DNA from: Schistosoma mansoni
Taxonomy: Eukaryota; Platyhelminthes; Trematoda; Strigeidida; Schistosomatidae
Length of the DNA stretch: 64,000 bases
NCBI RefSeq assembly: GCF_000237925.1
Contig: NW_017386041.1
Location: 372,001-436,000 of the forward strand
Direction of reading: 5' to 3'
Shown here: positions 58,001-63,885 of the stretch, in pieces
Position numbering within the stretch: position 1 is the first letter of the stretch
How the letters are laid out: each line of letters starts with the position of its first letter
Notes under the pieces: model-generated
What the model saw: the letters and a program-made list of their open reading frames with translations, nothing else
Told to the model about the DNA's origin: nothing
Databases searched by the model: none
Position numbers and translations under genes: made by a program

Positions 58001-58124
58001 TAATTATTATATTGTTTTAGGTGATCAAGAATCTGTTATAAACTTTTTAAATCAATTAACAAATGGTGAACAAGTTGTAGTACGTGTACGTGGTTTACCA
58101 TATACAACATGTAAAAAACAAATT
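33720..58124 (+). CDS. ESRP/Fusilli-type splicing regulator, partial gene (seven exons)
   Basis: Epithelial splicing regulatory proteins are nuclear RNA-binding proteins that control alternative exon choice through GU-rich motifs. Seven exons join in phase into 569 codons. The order fits the family: an exonuclease-like N-terminal domain (TAG..G.ELGSDQ near residues 88-103), then [10 protein letters not shown], then RRM1 (from about residue 391, [32 protein letters not shown]) and the start of RRM2 ([10 protein letters not shown]). Phases at the junctions are 0, 0, 1, 1, 2, 1, 0, and all acceptors are AG and donors GT. Start is ATG 33720, because an in-frame TAA lies at 33678. Odd points are an N-terminal extension of about 75 residues and a Ser/Asn-rich insert in RRM1. 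The rest of RRM2 and any RRM3 lie beyond the window. Drosophila fusilli and human ESRP1/2 are the nearest relatives I recognise. Confidence 0.88.
34527..35394 (-). mobile_element. RTE-like LINE in ESRP intron 1, with inverted leader scrap
   Basis: Minus-strand ORF2 from the [14 protein letters not shown] box (frame 35322-34936) through [20 protein letters not shown], and in a second frame the C-terminal region ending [21 protein letters not shown] short plus-strand LINE leader piece (gctaaccagaaaaaat) abuts its 5' side. Target duplications cctacatactttatttta (34509-34526) and cctacgtactttacttta (35395-35412) differ at two positions. Confidence 0.88.
35425..35605 (-). repeat. Family A SINE, degraded
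   Basis: Recognisable ggatagtgg..-type end, catttcgtcttatttgggat and a worn tRNA-like head. The ribozyme is no longer intact. Confidence 0.6.
35810..36175 (+). repeat. Family B SINE, near full length, sense in ESRP intron 1
   Basis: Leader (tagtgactaacttcaagagg), tRNA-like head with ctcagtggtctatcggttaa and ggttcgaatctcgc, ribozyme core ctgaggagtcccacaatagg and gaaac, and tail. The cleavage triplet is att and stem I has one mismatch. Confidence 0.85.
36415..36705 (-). mobile_element. RTE-like LINE fragment with 5' inversion
   Basis: Minus-strand RT segment (the region of FADDLTLL and the preceding [10 protein letters not shown]) up to about 36643. A short plus-strand segment of the same ORF (caatcacacttgatggagaa) is joined to it, as in twin-primed LINE insertions. 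Confidence 0.7.
36959..37303 (+). CDS. ESRP exon 2
   Basis: Residues 116-230. Acceptor ttttctag; donor gtgaga after AAG, phase 0. It starts [14 protein letters not shown], matching the family's conserved RP position in the exonuclease-like domain, then a variable stretch, then [20 protein letters not shown]. Confidence 0.85.
37495..37550 (-). mobile_element. RTE-like LINE 3' scrap
   Basis: Only ggaggagcataggccgccta and a few flanking bases of the LINE 3' end. Confidence 0.5.
37700..37945 (-). repeat. Family B SINE, diverged subfamily
   Basis: Tail, worn ribozyme (minus strand: ctgaggattccaatactagg, gacaaaac) and tRNA-like head. Confidence 0.72.
38213..38643 (-). mobile_element. Solo LTR, family G, TSD agga, in ESRP intron 2
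   Basis: A 431-base LTR, TGTAG to CTACA, flanked by agga at 38209-38212 and 38644-38647. AATAAA is on the minus strand near 38315. Matches 7638-8066 in reverse. Confidence 0.82.
38725..38795 (-). mobile_element. RTE-like LINE 3' end, ultrashort
   Basis: A (ttac)n tail, then gcctgttactcccaatggag and gccgccgaccagc. Only about 50 bases of the LINE end were copied. Confidence 0.7.
38899..39208 (+). CDS. ESRP exon 3
   Basis: Residues 231-333 plus one base. Acceptor caattacag, donor gtaagt. It encodes [20 protein letters not shown], the equivalent of the family's cysteine-rich strand segment followed by HPEA, and ends with [11 protein letters not shown]. Phase 1 fits both exon 4 and the candidate alternative exon at 44098. 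Confidence 0.85.
39472..39543 (+). tRNA. tRNA-Gly(TCC)-like, probably a retrocopy pseudogene
   Basis: A 72-base cloverleaf: acceptor gcgaccg/tggtcgt with two G-U pairs, anticodon TCC at 39505-39507 in the loop cttccaa, and A-box region tggtgtagcggttatcat. The T-arm is worn (ctgaa/ctcgg with a mismatch, aattcaac instead of gttcgac). Near-identical direct repeats flank it (atcaaccccatgaagt 39455-39470, atcaacccatgaagt 39548-39562), and a T7 run follows. The worn T-arm and the duplications point to a retroposed copy. Confidence 0.72.
40140..40475 (+). repeat. Family B fold-back SINE lacking the forward 3' end
   Basis: A reverse tail arm (40140-40210) is joined to a forward leader and tRNA-like head (40230-40475) that stops at gatgcgcagtaa, inside ribozyme stem I. 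Confidence 0.65.
40890..41360 (+). repeat. Family C dispersed repeat
   Basis: From actcacatagccacgcgtat through ctaaccgggttggt to the 3' end accaatattcacgtgttcaa. Diverged copy. Confidence 0.8.
41385..41470 (+). repeat. Family A ribozyme-region fragment
   Basis: Contains gtgaagagtcttaaatagaa, gagacatgcgtcctgaattc and the tail gccactatccatctttgg. Core changed. Confidence 0.65.
41510..41685 (+). repeat. Family B SINE, 5'-truncated
   Basis: B-box remnant aggtgcaagtccc, ribozyme ctgagtagtcccatactagg and gataaaac, then tail. Core mutated. Confidence 0.7.
41700..42025 (+). repeat. Family B fold-back SINE
   Basis: A reverse tail, a reverse tRNA head and leader (to about 41845), then a forward copy from ggggttcgaatcccg to the tail. 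The ribozyme is damaged by an insertion (ctgaggagttctgtactagt). Confidence 0.68.
42030..42300 (-). repeat. Repeat T with three tandem units, copy 2
   Basis: Reverse complement of 32250-32585 with the same three units. Lies in ESRP intron 3. Confidence 0.7.
43191..43235 (+). ncRNA. Type-I hammerhead ribozyme, family A, best preserved
   Basis: Stem I atccag (43191-43196) pairs perfectly with ctggat (43230-43235). Core ctgatga and gaaa (43218-43221) are intact. Stem II gtcc/ggat has one G-U, stem III acgtgtgt, cut after gtc at 43229. It is sense to the ESRP pre-mRNA. Confidence 0.82.
43524..43568 (+). ncRNA. Type-I hammerhead ribozyme, family A, compensated stem I
   Basis: Stem I is atctag/ctagat, a coupled C-G to T-A change relative to the family's atccag/ctggat. 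Core ctgatga and gaaa intact, cut after gtc at 43562. Stem II has one mismatch (gtcc/agac). Confidence 0.78.
43846..44061 (+). repeat. Family B fold-back SINE, TSD aattatgatta
   Basis: A short reverse tail arm (43846-43879) is joined to a forward copy from gactggtaggtcatgggttc to the tail. Duplications aattatgatta lie at 43835-43845 and 44062-44072. The ribozyme core is intact with triplet ttc. Confidence 0.88.
44098..44282 (+). CDS. Candidate alternative terminal exon of ESRP
   Basis: An AG acceptor (tatttattgtag) opens a frame that fits phase 1 from exon 3, giving [21 protein letters not shown] and so on for 61 residues to TAG at 44280-44282. The sequence is protein-like (amphipathic, no low complexity) but I do not recognise it. 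If used, it would make a protein of about 394 residues with the exonuclease-like domain and no RRM. It could instead be the last exon of an unrelated nested gene, or chance. No internal donor continues to exon 4 in frame. Confidence 0.4.
44305..44310 (+). terminator. AATAAA polyadenylation signal after the candidate exon
   Basis: A canonical hexamer 22 bases after the stop of the candidate terminal exon. In AT-rich DNA this also occurs by chance. Confidence 0.4.
44465..44990 (+). repeat. Family C dispersed repeat, full length
   Basis: Starts ggtccccaaatgccctga, has cgcgtatatagcctcttcc and ends tatttatgtgtttaaataaa. Open frames inside it (44453-44680, 44597-44800) are not conserved across copies. 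Confidence 0.85.
44995..45575. other. AT-rich intron DNA, nothing recognised
   Basis: A short GA run near 45321. No gene or shared repeat. Confidence 0.45.
45578..45660 (-). repeat. Family B SINE, 3' fragment
   Basis: Reverse tail from gggtttttttgtggag to aaaacctggaag only. Confidence 0.75.
45665..47225. other. Intron 3 segment without recognised repeats
   Basis: One of the longest stretches sharing nothing with the other families. It holds plus frames at 46743-46943 and 46892-47098; the first reads [20 protein letters not shown] and looks somewhat protein-like, but has no motif I know and no clear splice context. Confidence 0.4.
47230..47335 (+). repeat. Family A leader fragment
   Basis: Only the 5' leader (ggcagtccgcacaggatgca to aacaccaagtgaat) without tRNA head or ribozyme. 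Confidence 0.75.
47495..47695. repeat. Unclassified repeat L, internally deleted copy
   Basis: Opens with a near-perfect hairpin (atactacttatg ... cataagtagtat, 47500-47531) and ends tatgattttcacatcttact; compare 445-1270. Confidence 0.5.
47903..47988 (-). mobile_element. RTE-like LINE, 86-base insertion, TSD ggatcaatatatt
   Basis: A (acttactt) tail plus the last coding bases (gcataggcc-type, cagcattctt). Perfect 13-base duplications at 47890-47902 and 47989-48001. One of the shortest clear LINE insertions in the window. Confidence 0.9.
48241..48738 (-). repeat. Family C dispersed repeat with 12-base TSD
   Basis: A 498-base copy, AAATA-type tail at the left. Target duplications aaattacatatt (48229-48240) and aaactacatatt (48739-48750) show it moved by retrotransposition. 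Confidence 0.88.
48960..49490 (-). mobile_element. RTE-like LINE with inverted 5' leader
   Basis: Minus-strand ORF2 C-terminus and 3' UTR (48960-49360). A plus-strand LINE leader (ggggttactactagtcccaa ... tcccgtagaaaactaact) is joined at about 49370. This is the 5' inversion expected from twin priming. Confidence 0.85.
49591..49872. mobile_element. Merlin-like MITE remnant
   Basis: Its ends (gactaatgtttatggatgac and, reversed, gactatgatttatgaatgaa) resemble the terminal inverted repeats and the ccaatcag sub-terminal motif of the Merlin copy at 59876-60644. About 280 bases, no transposase. Confidence 0.6.
50069..50155 (+). CDS. ESRP exon 4
   Basis: An 87-base microexon, acceptor gtttacag, donor gtttgt (weaker than the others). 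Encodes [20 protein letters not shown], a helical region matching the end of the exonuclease-like domain. Confidence 0.85.
50165..50545 (-). repeat. Family A hammerhead SINE, just over one unit
   Basis: Leader, then ribozyme and tRNA-like head, then a second leader start, all on the minus strand. Core reads ctggcgagtccc (one conserved base changed). It lies 10 bases after ESRP exon 4. Confidence 0.85.
50748..51860 (-). mobile_element. RTE-like LINE, RT C-terminal half, best-preserved copy
   Basis: A minus-strand ORF2 fragment: [20 protein letters not shown], then [19 protein letters not shown] (RT motif), the catalytic box encoded near 51535, [11 protein letters not shown]-type thumb, and the C-terminus [20 protein letters not shown] to [12 protein letters not shown]. 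Three long frames (51818-51573, 51500-51246, 51125-50784) separated by few stops indicate a young but dead copy. It begins at a 5' truncation and ends in a (cttactta) tail. Confidence 0.9.
51937..51991 (+). CDS. ESRP exon 5
   Basis: A 55-base microexon, phase 1 in and 2 out, acceptor attctatctag, donor gtaagt. Encodes [18 protein letters not shown], closely matching the DPERVNYKFE-type linker before RRM1 in animal ESRPs. Confidence 0.85.
52050..52575 (-). repeat. Family C dispersed repeat, full length
   Basis: AAATA-type tail at the left, gggcatttgggggca at the right. Two overlapping minus frames of about 78 and 101 codons recur partly in the copy at 61970, but other copies break them. Confidence 0.85.
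52750..53085 (+). mobile_element. Penelope-like element, RT motif fragment
   Basis: Around 52900 a frame reads [14 protein letters not shown], then [14 protein letters not shown], the layout of the Penelope RT catalytic box (RYVDD-type, here with the first D changed to N) and following conserved HP.I. Frames are broken on both sides. Assignment rests on these motifs only. Confidence 0.6.
53085..53370 (-). repeat. Family A SINE with inverted parts
   Basis: A reverse ribozyme and head (53095-53205) is joined to a forward ribozyme end and leader (53206-53370). Ribozyme core changed (minus strand: ctgatgtgtcac). Confidence 0.7.
53520..53700 (+). repeat. Family B SINE, strongly degraded
   Basis: Only traces: cggttgattggtttattaaa for the A-box region, taccgctgacgaaccc for the core and tgtctaactttaactggttc for the tail. 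Confidence 0.45.
53940..54160. mobile_element. LTR-like repeat, family H, reverse copy
   Basis: Reverse complement of 22001-22281 (gtggtgtgggttacttatat, gatcgataaggaaagaatgg, gcagaaggaacaacc). It runs directly into a Penelope-like fragment. Confidence 0.62.
54165..54640 (+). mobile_element. Penelope-like element, RT box and C-terminal fragment
   Basis: [13 protein letters not shown] (near 54180) is followed, after an apparent internal deletion, by frame 54293-54565: [40 protein letters not shown], then [16 protein letters not shown]. The C-terminal block resembles the nuclease-side region of Penelope-like proteins. About 75 bases around the RT box are also present at 52890-52990. Confidence 0.6.
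54840..55205 (+). repeat. Family B SINE, near full length, sense in ESRP intron 5
   Basis: Leader, A box (ctcagtagtctagaggttaa), B box (ggttcgaatctcgcg), ribozyme with two core changes (ttgaggag and ggaac), tail. Likely inactive. Confidence 0.85.
55481..56057 (-). mobile_element. Solo LTR-like element, family N, copy 2
   Basis: Direct repeat of 27300-27867, with few differences over long blocks (for example gaccacaacgtacaataatt, then ggatgataca). Ends just upstream of ESRP exon 6. Confidence 0.65.
56151..56611 (+). CDS. ESRP exon 6 (RRM1)
   Basis: Residues 381-534. RRM1 covers VVEIRQVPW, the helix [10 protein letters not shown], the GGVAIRL strand, [10 protein letters not shown] (RNP1-like) and the last strand [14 protein letters not shown]. 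Between LMTEI and MYLQI about 50 Ser/Asn-rich residues (about 462-514) are inserted in the loop before strand 4. Acceptor attctattag, donor gtgagt. Confidence 0.9.
56880..56955 (+). repeat. Family B SINE, tail fragment
   Basis: Only gtctagcttcaattgactca to aaacctccttctga. Confidence 0.72.
57010..57290. mobile_element. LTR-like repeat, family H, copy 4
   Basis: Starts tgtagtgaacgagaatgc. Diverged from 22001-22281, and its right end is not conserved. Confidence 0.5.
57358..57755 (-). repeat. Family B SINE, full length
   Basis: Tail, ribozyme, tRNA-like head and leader to tagtcactagtgagcatatg (plus-strand order reversed). One of the best-preserved full copies. Confidence 0.87.
57443..57488 (-). 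ncRNA. Type-I hammerhead ribozyme, family B, minus strand
   Basis: Stem I cagtgt/gcactg strand ends at 57483-57488 and 57443-57448. On the minus strand: core ctgagga, stem II gtcc/ggat with one G-U, gaaa, stem III acggctgt, cut after gtc. Antisense to the ESRP pre-mRNA. Confidence 0.72.
57760..57965 (+). repeat. Family B fold-back SINE
   Basis: Left arm 57765-57849 is the reverse tail; right arm from about 57850 runs forward (gtggatacgcactgctgaga to tttcaacta). The arms pair over about 75 bases. The left arm ends at gcactg (57844-57849), the position of the predicted ribozyme cut. The right ribozyme core is damaged (gagaatcccc). Confidence 0.82.
58021..58124 (+). CDS. ESRP exon 7 (start of RRM2)
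   Basis: Encodes [12 protein letters not shown], then [18 protein letters not shown], the first strand and helix start of RRM2. Acceptor attgttttag, donor gtaagt, phase 0. The next exon is not visible before 64000. Confidence 0.88.
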
Positions 58125-58154
58125 GTAAGTTTTAATTAATTAATTTAAACAATT

Positions 58155-58725
58155 CTATTCATTTTCACTTGATGTTGTTTTCTTGTATCTTCCCATTGTT
58201 ATTCAAGACTACAAATGATTAATCTCTTGTTGGCATATGTGAATCCTGTGCGGACTGCCTCAATATTGCTTGAAGTCACAAGCTTTATAAGCAAAGATGG
58301 ATGACGGAGGCTAGCAGTGGAATCCAAGATGCACGTTTCGTCCTATTTGGGACTCATCAGCTTTATGTACCTGCTCCCCAGAGTTGATGTTCATTCGGGA
58401 ACTTGAACACAGTACCATTCGCTTCAAACGCTATCGCGTTATCCACGTAGCTACTGAGTCCTGATCGCCAGTCCTAAATAACAATGGGAGGATTCAAGTA
58501 AACAACACCCAGTGAATATAACTTTACCCCATCGCACAAGCAGGTGGCTATCAGCACTCAGTAGCTAAGTGGATAACACGATGGCGTTTGAAACGAACGA
58601 TACTGGGTTCGAATCTCAGAGTGAACATCAACTCGGAGATGTGGGTACATCCAGCTGTTGAGTCCCAAATAGGACGAAACAAGTGTCCTGGATTCCACTG
58701 CTAGCCACTAGCCATCGAAAATAGC
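58155..58725. repeat. Family A SINE, head-to-head inverted pair
   Basis: A minus-strand unit (58155-58468, ribozyme core ctgatgagtcccaaatagga intact, triplet atc, weak stem I) is joined to a plus-strand unit (58469-58725, ribozyme ctgttgag, broken). Confidence 0.8.
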
Positions 58726-58889
58726 TTGATAAAAGTTAATTTTCTAAGTAATACTTCGGTTTTTGTCTTAGGCTATGTATAGACCGATTCCACAGTAGAA
58801 ACAATCAGATTACTGATATGAAACATTTAGTACACTCAAAAAGTTCGTTTTCTAAACAAATGTAACTGATTTTTAGTATGGAAGTTTGT

Positions 58890-59235
58890 ATGGGCTGTTG
58901 GATTTTCTTGTTTAAATCATGAATGTGACTAGATAATTACTGAAAAAGAAGAAATACCTCAGAGCTATTTCGTCCAACAATGAGGCTCCTTATATGTGAG
59001 TATATACGATTCTAGTTAGAAGCTGTGATGAATGGAGTTTATCGATGCTGAGTGTAAATGGTGATCACTGAATACCATGAATTGATTGGGATTAAAAAGC
59101 ATAAACCACATAATACTAAATCACGTACCTAGAAGTCAGTCGCTCTTCATAAGACGTAAAGGTCGTGGATCCGATCTCAGGTAGGGTCGTGGTTGTGTGC
59201 TTCTAGTTGTCTAGCTTTAATTAATCCAAGATGTA
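58890..59235 (+). repeat. Family B SINE, strongly degraded fold-back-like
   Basis: Traces of a reverse tail (58895-58990) and a forward leader and head (59000-59235, aagtcagtcgctcttcataa, gatccgatctcagg). Confidence 0.4.
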
Positions 59236-59239
59236 GAAA

Positions 59240-59870
59240 ACAAAATATGTATTTCGACTGTTGTTATCCTTTGGTTTTAATAACCTTGAAATGCTGAAGA
59301 TTCAGATCCTCATTTTTCTTAAGTCGATTAGCTTAACTTTGTGGACCATTTCTTAGGATAATTCTGTTAGTGAGACATGACGATTCTGATGAGGTATTCA
59401 GGAATGTAGCTGTTGTTTTCAATGGATCCAAGTAACGTTTTTCAGATTATGTAATCTTAAGTCTTTAATTCTCAAACGATTGTAATATTGGGATTTAAAT
59501 TCACTTGACAGCATTTGGCTGGTAGTTAACCTTTCATTACTGTATTGGAAACAATTATCGATAGATAAGACTTTAGGTTGTTCGAGTTTCTTAGTAGGGA
59601 TTGTGATTCCGTCTCGTATCTTCTGTATAGAGCTTTTAATCAGAATGTTTCTGTTCAGCACACCACCTCTTTTCATAGAATCATGAAATTTCGGCTTCAG
59701 CGACATTACTTATTTTTGATGGAAGGGTAAAGAACTACTAGATGAATTGAATACTTCTCGAGTGTTTTTTTGAAAGGAAGTATTCAGCTCTGTCAATTTT
59801 AGTTTTCTCTGAAACTTTATAGTCGTGTCTTCCAACCGTTTCTTCACAATATTATTCATGTACTTTTTTA
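59240..59870. other. DNA without recognised repeats
   Basis: A minus frame at 59706-59419 encodes 95 residues (LKPKFHDSMKRGGVLN, SIQKIRDGITIPTKKLEQPK). It looks somewhat protein-like but has no motif I know. Confidence 0.4.
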
Positions 59871-59875
59871 AACTA

Positions 59876-60644
59876 GGCCAGACTATAATTTATGGACGAG
59901 CCAATCAGATTAATTGAGGGACTTCAAGGTCACGGCGCCAATTTCAGTACCTGGTGCTCATGTACGATCGGCTCACAGAGAATTTTAGAGAAGACTTGAC
60001 AATTAAGCGGCTACAACAAATGAGACTCCTAAGAAGTTCCTGTATTTGTAATTACGAGTAATTAATGACTTGTAGACCTTGTGCAGACTACCGTGATGTT
60101 GTCCTTCGATGTAATATATGTTGAAGGAAGACGTTCGCTAGAATAGGAATCTTTATCGCTCGATCCAGATTGAGACTAAGGCATATGATAATAATTGCCG
60201 CCAACTGTATAATAAAAGCAATAGTAACATTGGCTGCAATATTCGCAGATGTTACTAAAGCTTCGGTTGTTCAGTGGTATGAGTATTGTAGGGACATATC
60301 CATAATAAAAATGATAAACTTACACAACTGGAGTACACAAACAATAATGAAGCCATGTGGTCGAGGCTGAGATGGTTTTTATGACCTTATCATGGCTCCA
60401 GAGACTAACTATTATGGAGCCATATGGATGAGTTCCTCTACCTTATGCATTACGATTTTGGGACCTTTGAACCTTTTTCTTACCTTGATAAGTTTTTGGA
60501 CCATATAAAAGAGGAGTATCCACTTTAATTATTTGGTTTTGTATAATATATTTTTACTCTATACTGACTGTTTACTGATTGGCCAACATTTCTCAAGGTC
60601 ACTTCAGATTCGTTCAAAGGTCGTCCATAAATTATAGTCCCGCC
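59876..60644 (+). mobile_element. Merlin-type DNA transposon remnant, 8-base TSD
   Basis: Terminal inverted repeats of about 24 bases (cores actataatttatggacga at 59882-59899 and its exact complement at 60621-60638). Flanks ttaaacta (59868-59875) and ttaaactg (60645-60652) fit Merlin's 8-9-base duplication. Inside, frame 60170-60370 includes VTKASVVQWYEYCRDISIIK, resembling the Merlin transposase region before its catalytic core. The catalytic core is deleted. Confidence 0.82.
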
Positions 60645-60904
60645 TTAAACTGTTTTCCACTCGTATATTAAATCATATAATGCATTCTCTGTTATGGAGA
60701 CAGTCTATGCAAATTCTAAATACCCTTCGTTTGGTTCCATCGATGAAGCGTTTGAAAAAGACTTTGATTCCGGATAACAGCAGAGAGTTTTCCAGTACAG
60801 TATTGAGTACTTACATTTTTTTATACAGCTTTTTGGAAAGTTGGTTTCGGTATTTTTTTTTTTAACATAACATTCTTGGACAGGAATTAGCTAGGAAACT
60901 GTTG

Positions 60905-61235
60905 TATTGTAAGCAAAATGGATAGTGGCTAGTAGTGGAATCCAGGACGCGCGTTTCGTTCTATTTTGGGACTCATCGGCTGGATGTACCTGCATCTCAG
61001 ACTTCTTGATGTTCACTCTGAGACTCGAACCCAGTACTTTTCGCTTCAAACGCCATCGAGTTATTCACTCAGCTACTGAGTCCTGATATCCATCTTCGCT
61101 TACAATGCTTGTGAATTGAGGCTATATCGAAGCAATATGCACAGTATGCATATATGCCAATCAGAGACTGACCAGTTGTTGTCCTAAACATCAATGGGGA
61201 GATTCAAACAAACAATACTAAGTGAATTTAACTGT
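60905..61235 (-). repeat. Family A SINE with inverted leader
   Basis: Ribozyme and tRNA head on the minus strand (60905-61085), then on the plus strand a tail end and leader (catcttcgcttacaatgctt to caatactaagtgaattta). Core reads ccgatgag (second base changed). Confidence 0.82.
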
Positions 61236-61239
61236 TGTA

Positions 61240-61965
61240 TTTGGTTTTGTACTGACCGGACGTAAATAAAAAAATGACTTTCATCTATCACCGAAAGAGC
61301 ATTAAATTCTAACATTAATTTGGAAGTTATCTGCTGAATCAGTGTGACATGATGACGAAATCACTTGGGTTAATGAAGAGTCCATTAAAATAATGTATAA
61401 ATGAAAACGTATGATAATTCAAGTCAACCCATTGGAGTCATACAGTTGGCGACTATCTGAAACTGTCGACTGTACATTAATGCTTGTTTCAAATGAACCA
61501 ATGTACTGACTTCAAAATTCTTACAGTAACCATTTTTATAGTTCCCTAAGGTTTTTAACTCTATGAAGTTATCAATAGAGTTTAAATAACGATTGGAAGT
61601 AATTCTATCCTGAGTAACTTTGGTAAATAGATTAGTTACTGGTTAATGTGTATATAGAAAGGTTCTTTTCTACGAAATAAGTTTAATAACACCATACCTG
61701 TTTGCGCTTGAAATCGGTAGTGACCTTAGAGAACCTCCAGATAGAGTTCTGATCAGTAGATTGAACAAACAACGATTGAGCTGCACTAAATCTGTTATGG
61801 CGAAAGTTTTGCTTAATTTCTCAAGTTTATAAGGAAGAAGACAAAGTAACTGACAAAAGTATTCGGTATAAAAACTATAGGATTTACCAATAGTAGATAA
61901 TGACTCTAGAATAAACTTACTCTATAAAGTTATATGATAATTTATGTATATTGATGAATCCTTGT
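61240..61965. other. AT-rich DNA, nothing recognised
   Basis: No gene or shared repeat seen. Confidence 0.4.
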
Positions 61966-61969
61966 TTAT

Positions 61970-62488
61970 TGATTGATTTAAACACATAAATGTTGGTACA
62001 AAGGGGCACCAGATATATATGCGCCACACAAATCTCATTTGATTTGTGTGAGGGCTGTAATACTGTCCAGGTGCCCAAACTGAAGCAGGTGGTTTTCTTA
62101 GGGGGCCACACTCCAAGCCTTTGACCTAAAGGTCTTATCCACAAGGCAGTGGAGCATCGTAAGGAGATGCAGTCCCATGGTATCCTCTGACCAACGATTA
62201 ATTCATACAGCATTTGTTCCATCAGGATACTGGAATCCATGTGCACCATTGGAATGGAATGAGGATTTTCCAACTCCCCTAGGTAGACTTTCCGTGTCCT
62301 CCAACCCGGTTAAAGCACCGGACATTCACTTTTCGTCCTCTCAATTTGGTAAACAACAGTAATGCCATGAGAAGGCAGTGATTAGGACTTCCGTGGAAGA
62401 GGCTATATACGCGTGGCCATGTGAGAGAATTTGGAGAGGGAGAGCTGACTCTCTCCACTCTCGGCCGTATCAGGGCATTTGGGGGCTA
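61970..62488 (-). repeat. Family C dispersed repeat, full length
   Basis: From the AAATA-type tail to gggcatttgggggct. A 118-codon minus frame overlaps it. Confidence 0.85.
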
Positions 62489-62509
62489 ATTTATAAATCC
62501 TAGAAGAAA

Positions 62510-62660
62510 TTTTATTCAAATCTCGCGAGGCGGGGTTGTGGATGTGCACTATTGAGGAGTCTCAGAATAGGACAAAACGGCCGTCCAGTGCTTCGATGTT
62601 TTCCATGGTGGTCTAGCTTCAATCGACTCATGATCTTAACTATTAAAATTACTATAATAG
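62510..62660 (+). repeat. Family B SINE, 5'-truncated
   Basis: Starts inside the B box (caaatctcgcgaggcgg); ribozyme ttgaggagtctcagaatagg and gacaaaac are mutated; tail intact. Confidence 0.8.
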
Positions 62661-62664
62661 ATCT

Positions 62665-63000
62665 TTACTTAATTAATTAATTACTTAACTATTAACTACT
62701 GATGATACTTCAAACTTAGTTTTTCTTATATTACTTTTCAGAATACTTGATTGACTACATGTAATTACAGTAATGATAATCCTACAATTGACTTCCATAT
62801 CAATTAACGTTTATGATTACCATGTGGTGAATGTTTGTTTTTGTTTGCTTTTTTGTTGTAATTTTTTCATTGAGATTACTTTAGGATAGTTTTCTATAAG
62901 ATTTAACATTTTGATTAGTTCTTTGAAGGTGATCATGGTGTTTTTCTTTTTGTGTTCTTCCATTATGTTCTATAGATTCTTTTTCATTGTCATGTTTCAT
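62665..63000. other. AT-rich DNA, nothing recognised
   Basis: No gene or shared repeat seen. Confidence 0.4.
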
Positions 63001-63004
63001 TATT

Positions 63005-63510
63005 ATGATAACTTACTTACTTAGGCCTGTTACTCCCAATGGAGCATAGGTTACCGACCAGAATTCTCCAACCCACTCTGTCCTGGGCATTCCTTTCTAG
63101 TTCTATCCAATTGTTGTTCTTTTTTCATATCTGTCTCCATTTCTCGGTTTAATGTGTTCTTTGGTCTTCCTCTTTTCCTTGGGTGTTAAAGATTCCATGT
63201 GAGGAATTGTCTTGTGACGTAGTTGGATGCTTTCCTCAATGTGTGTCCCATGCAATTCCAGCGCTTATTCCTGATTTATTCCTCCACTGAAATCTGATTT
63301 GTTCTCTCCCACGGTAGGTTTTTGCTGATAGTGTCTGGCCAACGGATTCGAAGTATTTCGCTTAGACAAATGTTAATAAACACTTGTATCTTCTGAATGA
63401 TCGCCTTCATAGTTCTCCAAGTTTCCGCACCATACAGTAGAACTGTTTTGACATTTGTATTGAAAGTTCTGATCTTATTGTTGGTTGACAGTTGTTTTAA
63501 GTTCCACTTA
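63005..63510 (-). mobile_element. RTE-like LINE, 3' part of ORF2
   Basis: Minus strand, tail read as aacttacttacttagg. Frame 63608-63276 encodes [20 protein letters not shown] and [20 protein letters not shown], the RTE thumb to C-terminal region, followed by a stop within EISVEE. Confidence 0.87.
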
Positions 63511-63679
63511 ATGCTCAAATTTATTTCTACAGTACAAGTTAGGTTAACTCTAGTTATACATGACTGATGGTATATGGATAAACCACTATAAAATCTGTTG
63601 TTATTCATACCTAAGACTCTTCAAATGAAAATAATTATGATTAAAAATTCAACATTGATTGATTGATTAGCTCAATTAA

Positions 63680-63885
63680 AACTATAATTAAACCTAGGAC
63701 TGGTAGGTCCTGGGTTCGAATCTTGCGAGGCGGGATCGTAGATGCGCACTGCTGAGGAGTCCCATAATAAGACGAAATAGACGTCCAGTGCTTCTAGGTT
63801 TTTCATGGTGGTCTAGCTTCAATTGACTCGTGATTTAAACTATGAAAAATGCTGAAATGTCCACAAAACCCCTTCTGATTTAAAA
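63680..63885 (+). repeat. Family B SINE, 5'-truncated
   Basis: Begins aggactggtaggtcctgggt, B box ggttcgaatcttgcg, ribozyme ctgaggagtcccataataag (stem II mismatch) and gaaat, tail to ccccttctga. Confidence 0.83.

Noticed and set aside
59419-59706. 95-codon minus frame
   Set aside because: No recognised motif or exon signals; possible but unsupported.
5000-61100. Many tRNA-like A and B boxes, for example gggttcgagtccc
   Set aside because: They belong to SINE heads; anticodon and acceptor stems are not well formed, so I did not list them as tRNA genes.
44453-62273. Open frames of 60-118 codons inside family C copies
   Set aside because: Frames are broken in most copies and overlap on both strands; they look like by-products of low divergence among repeats.
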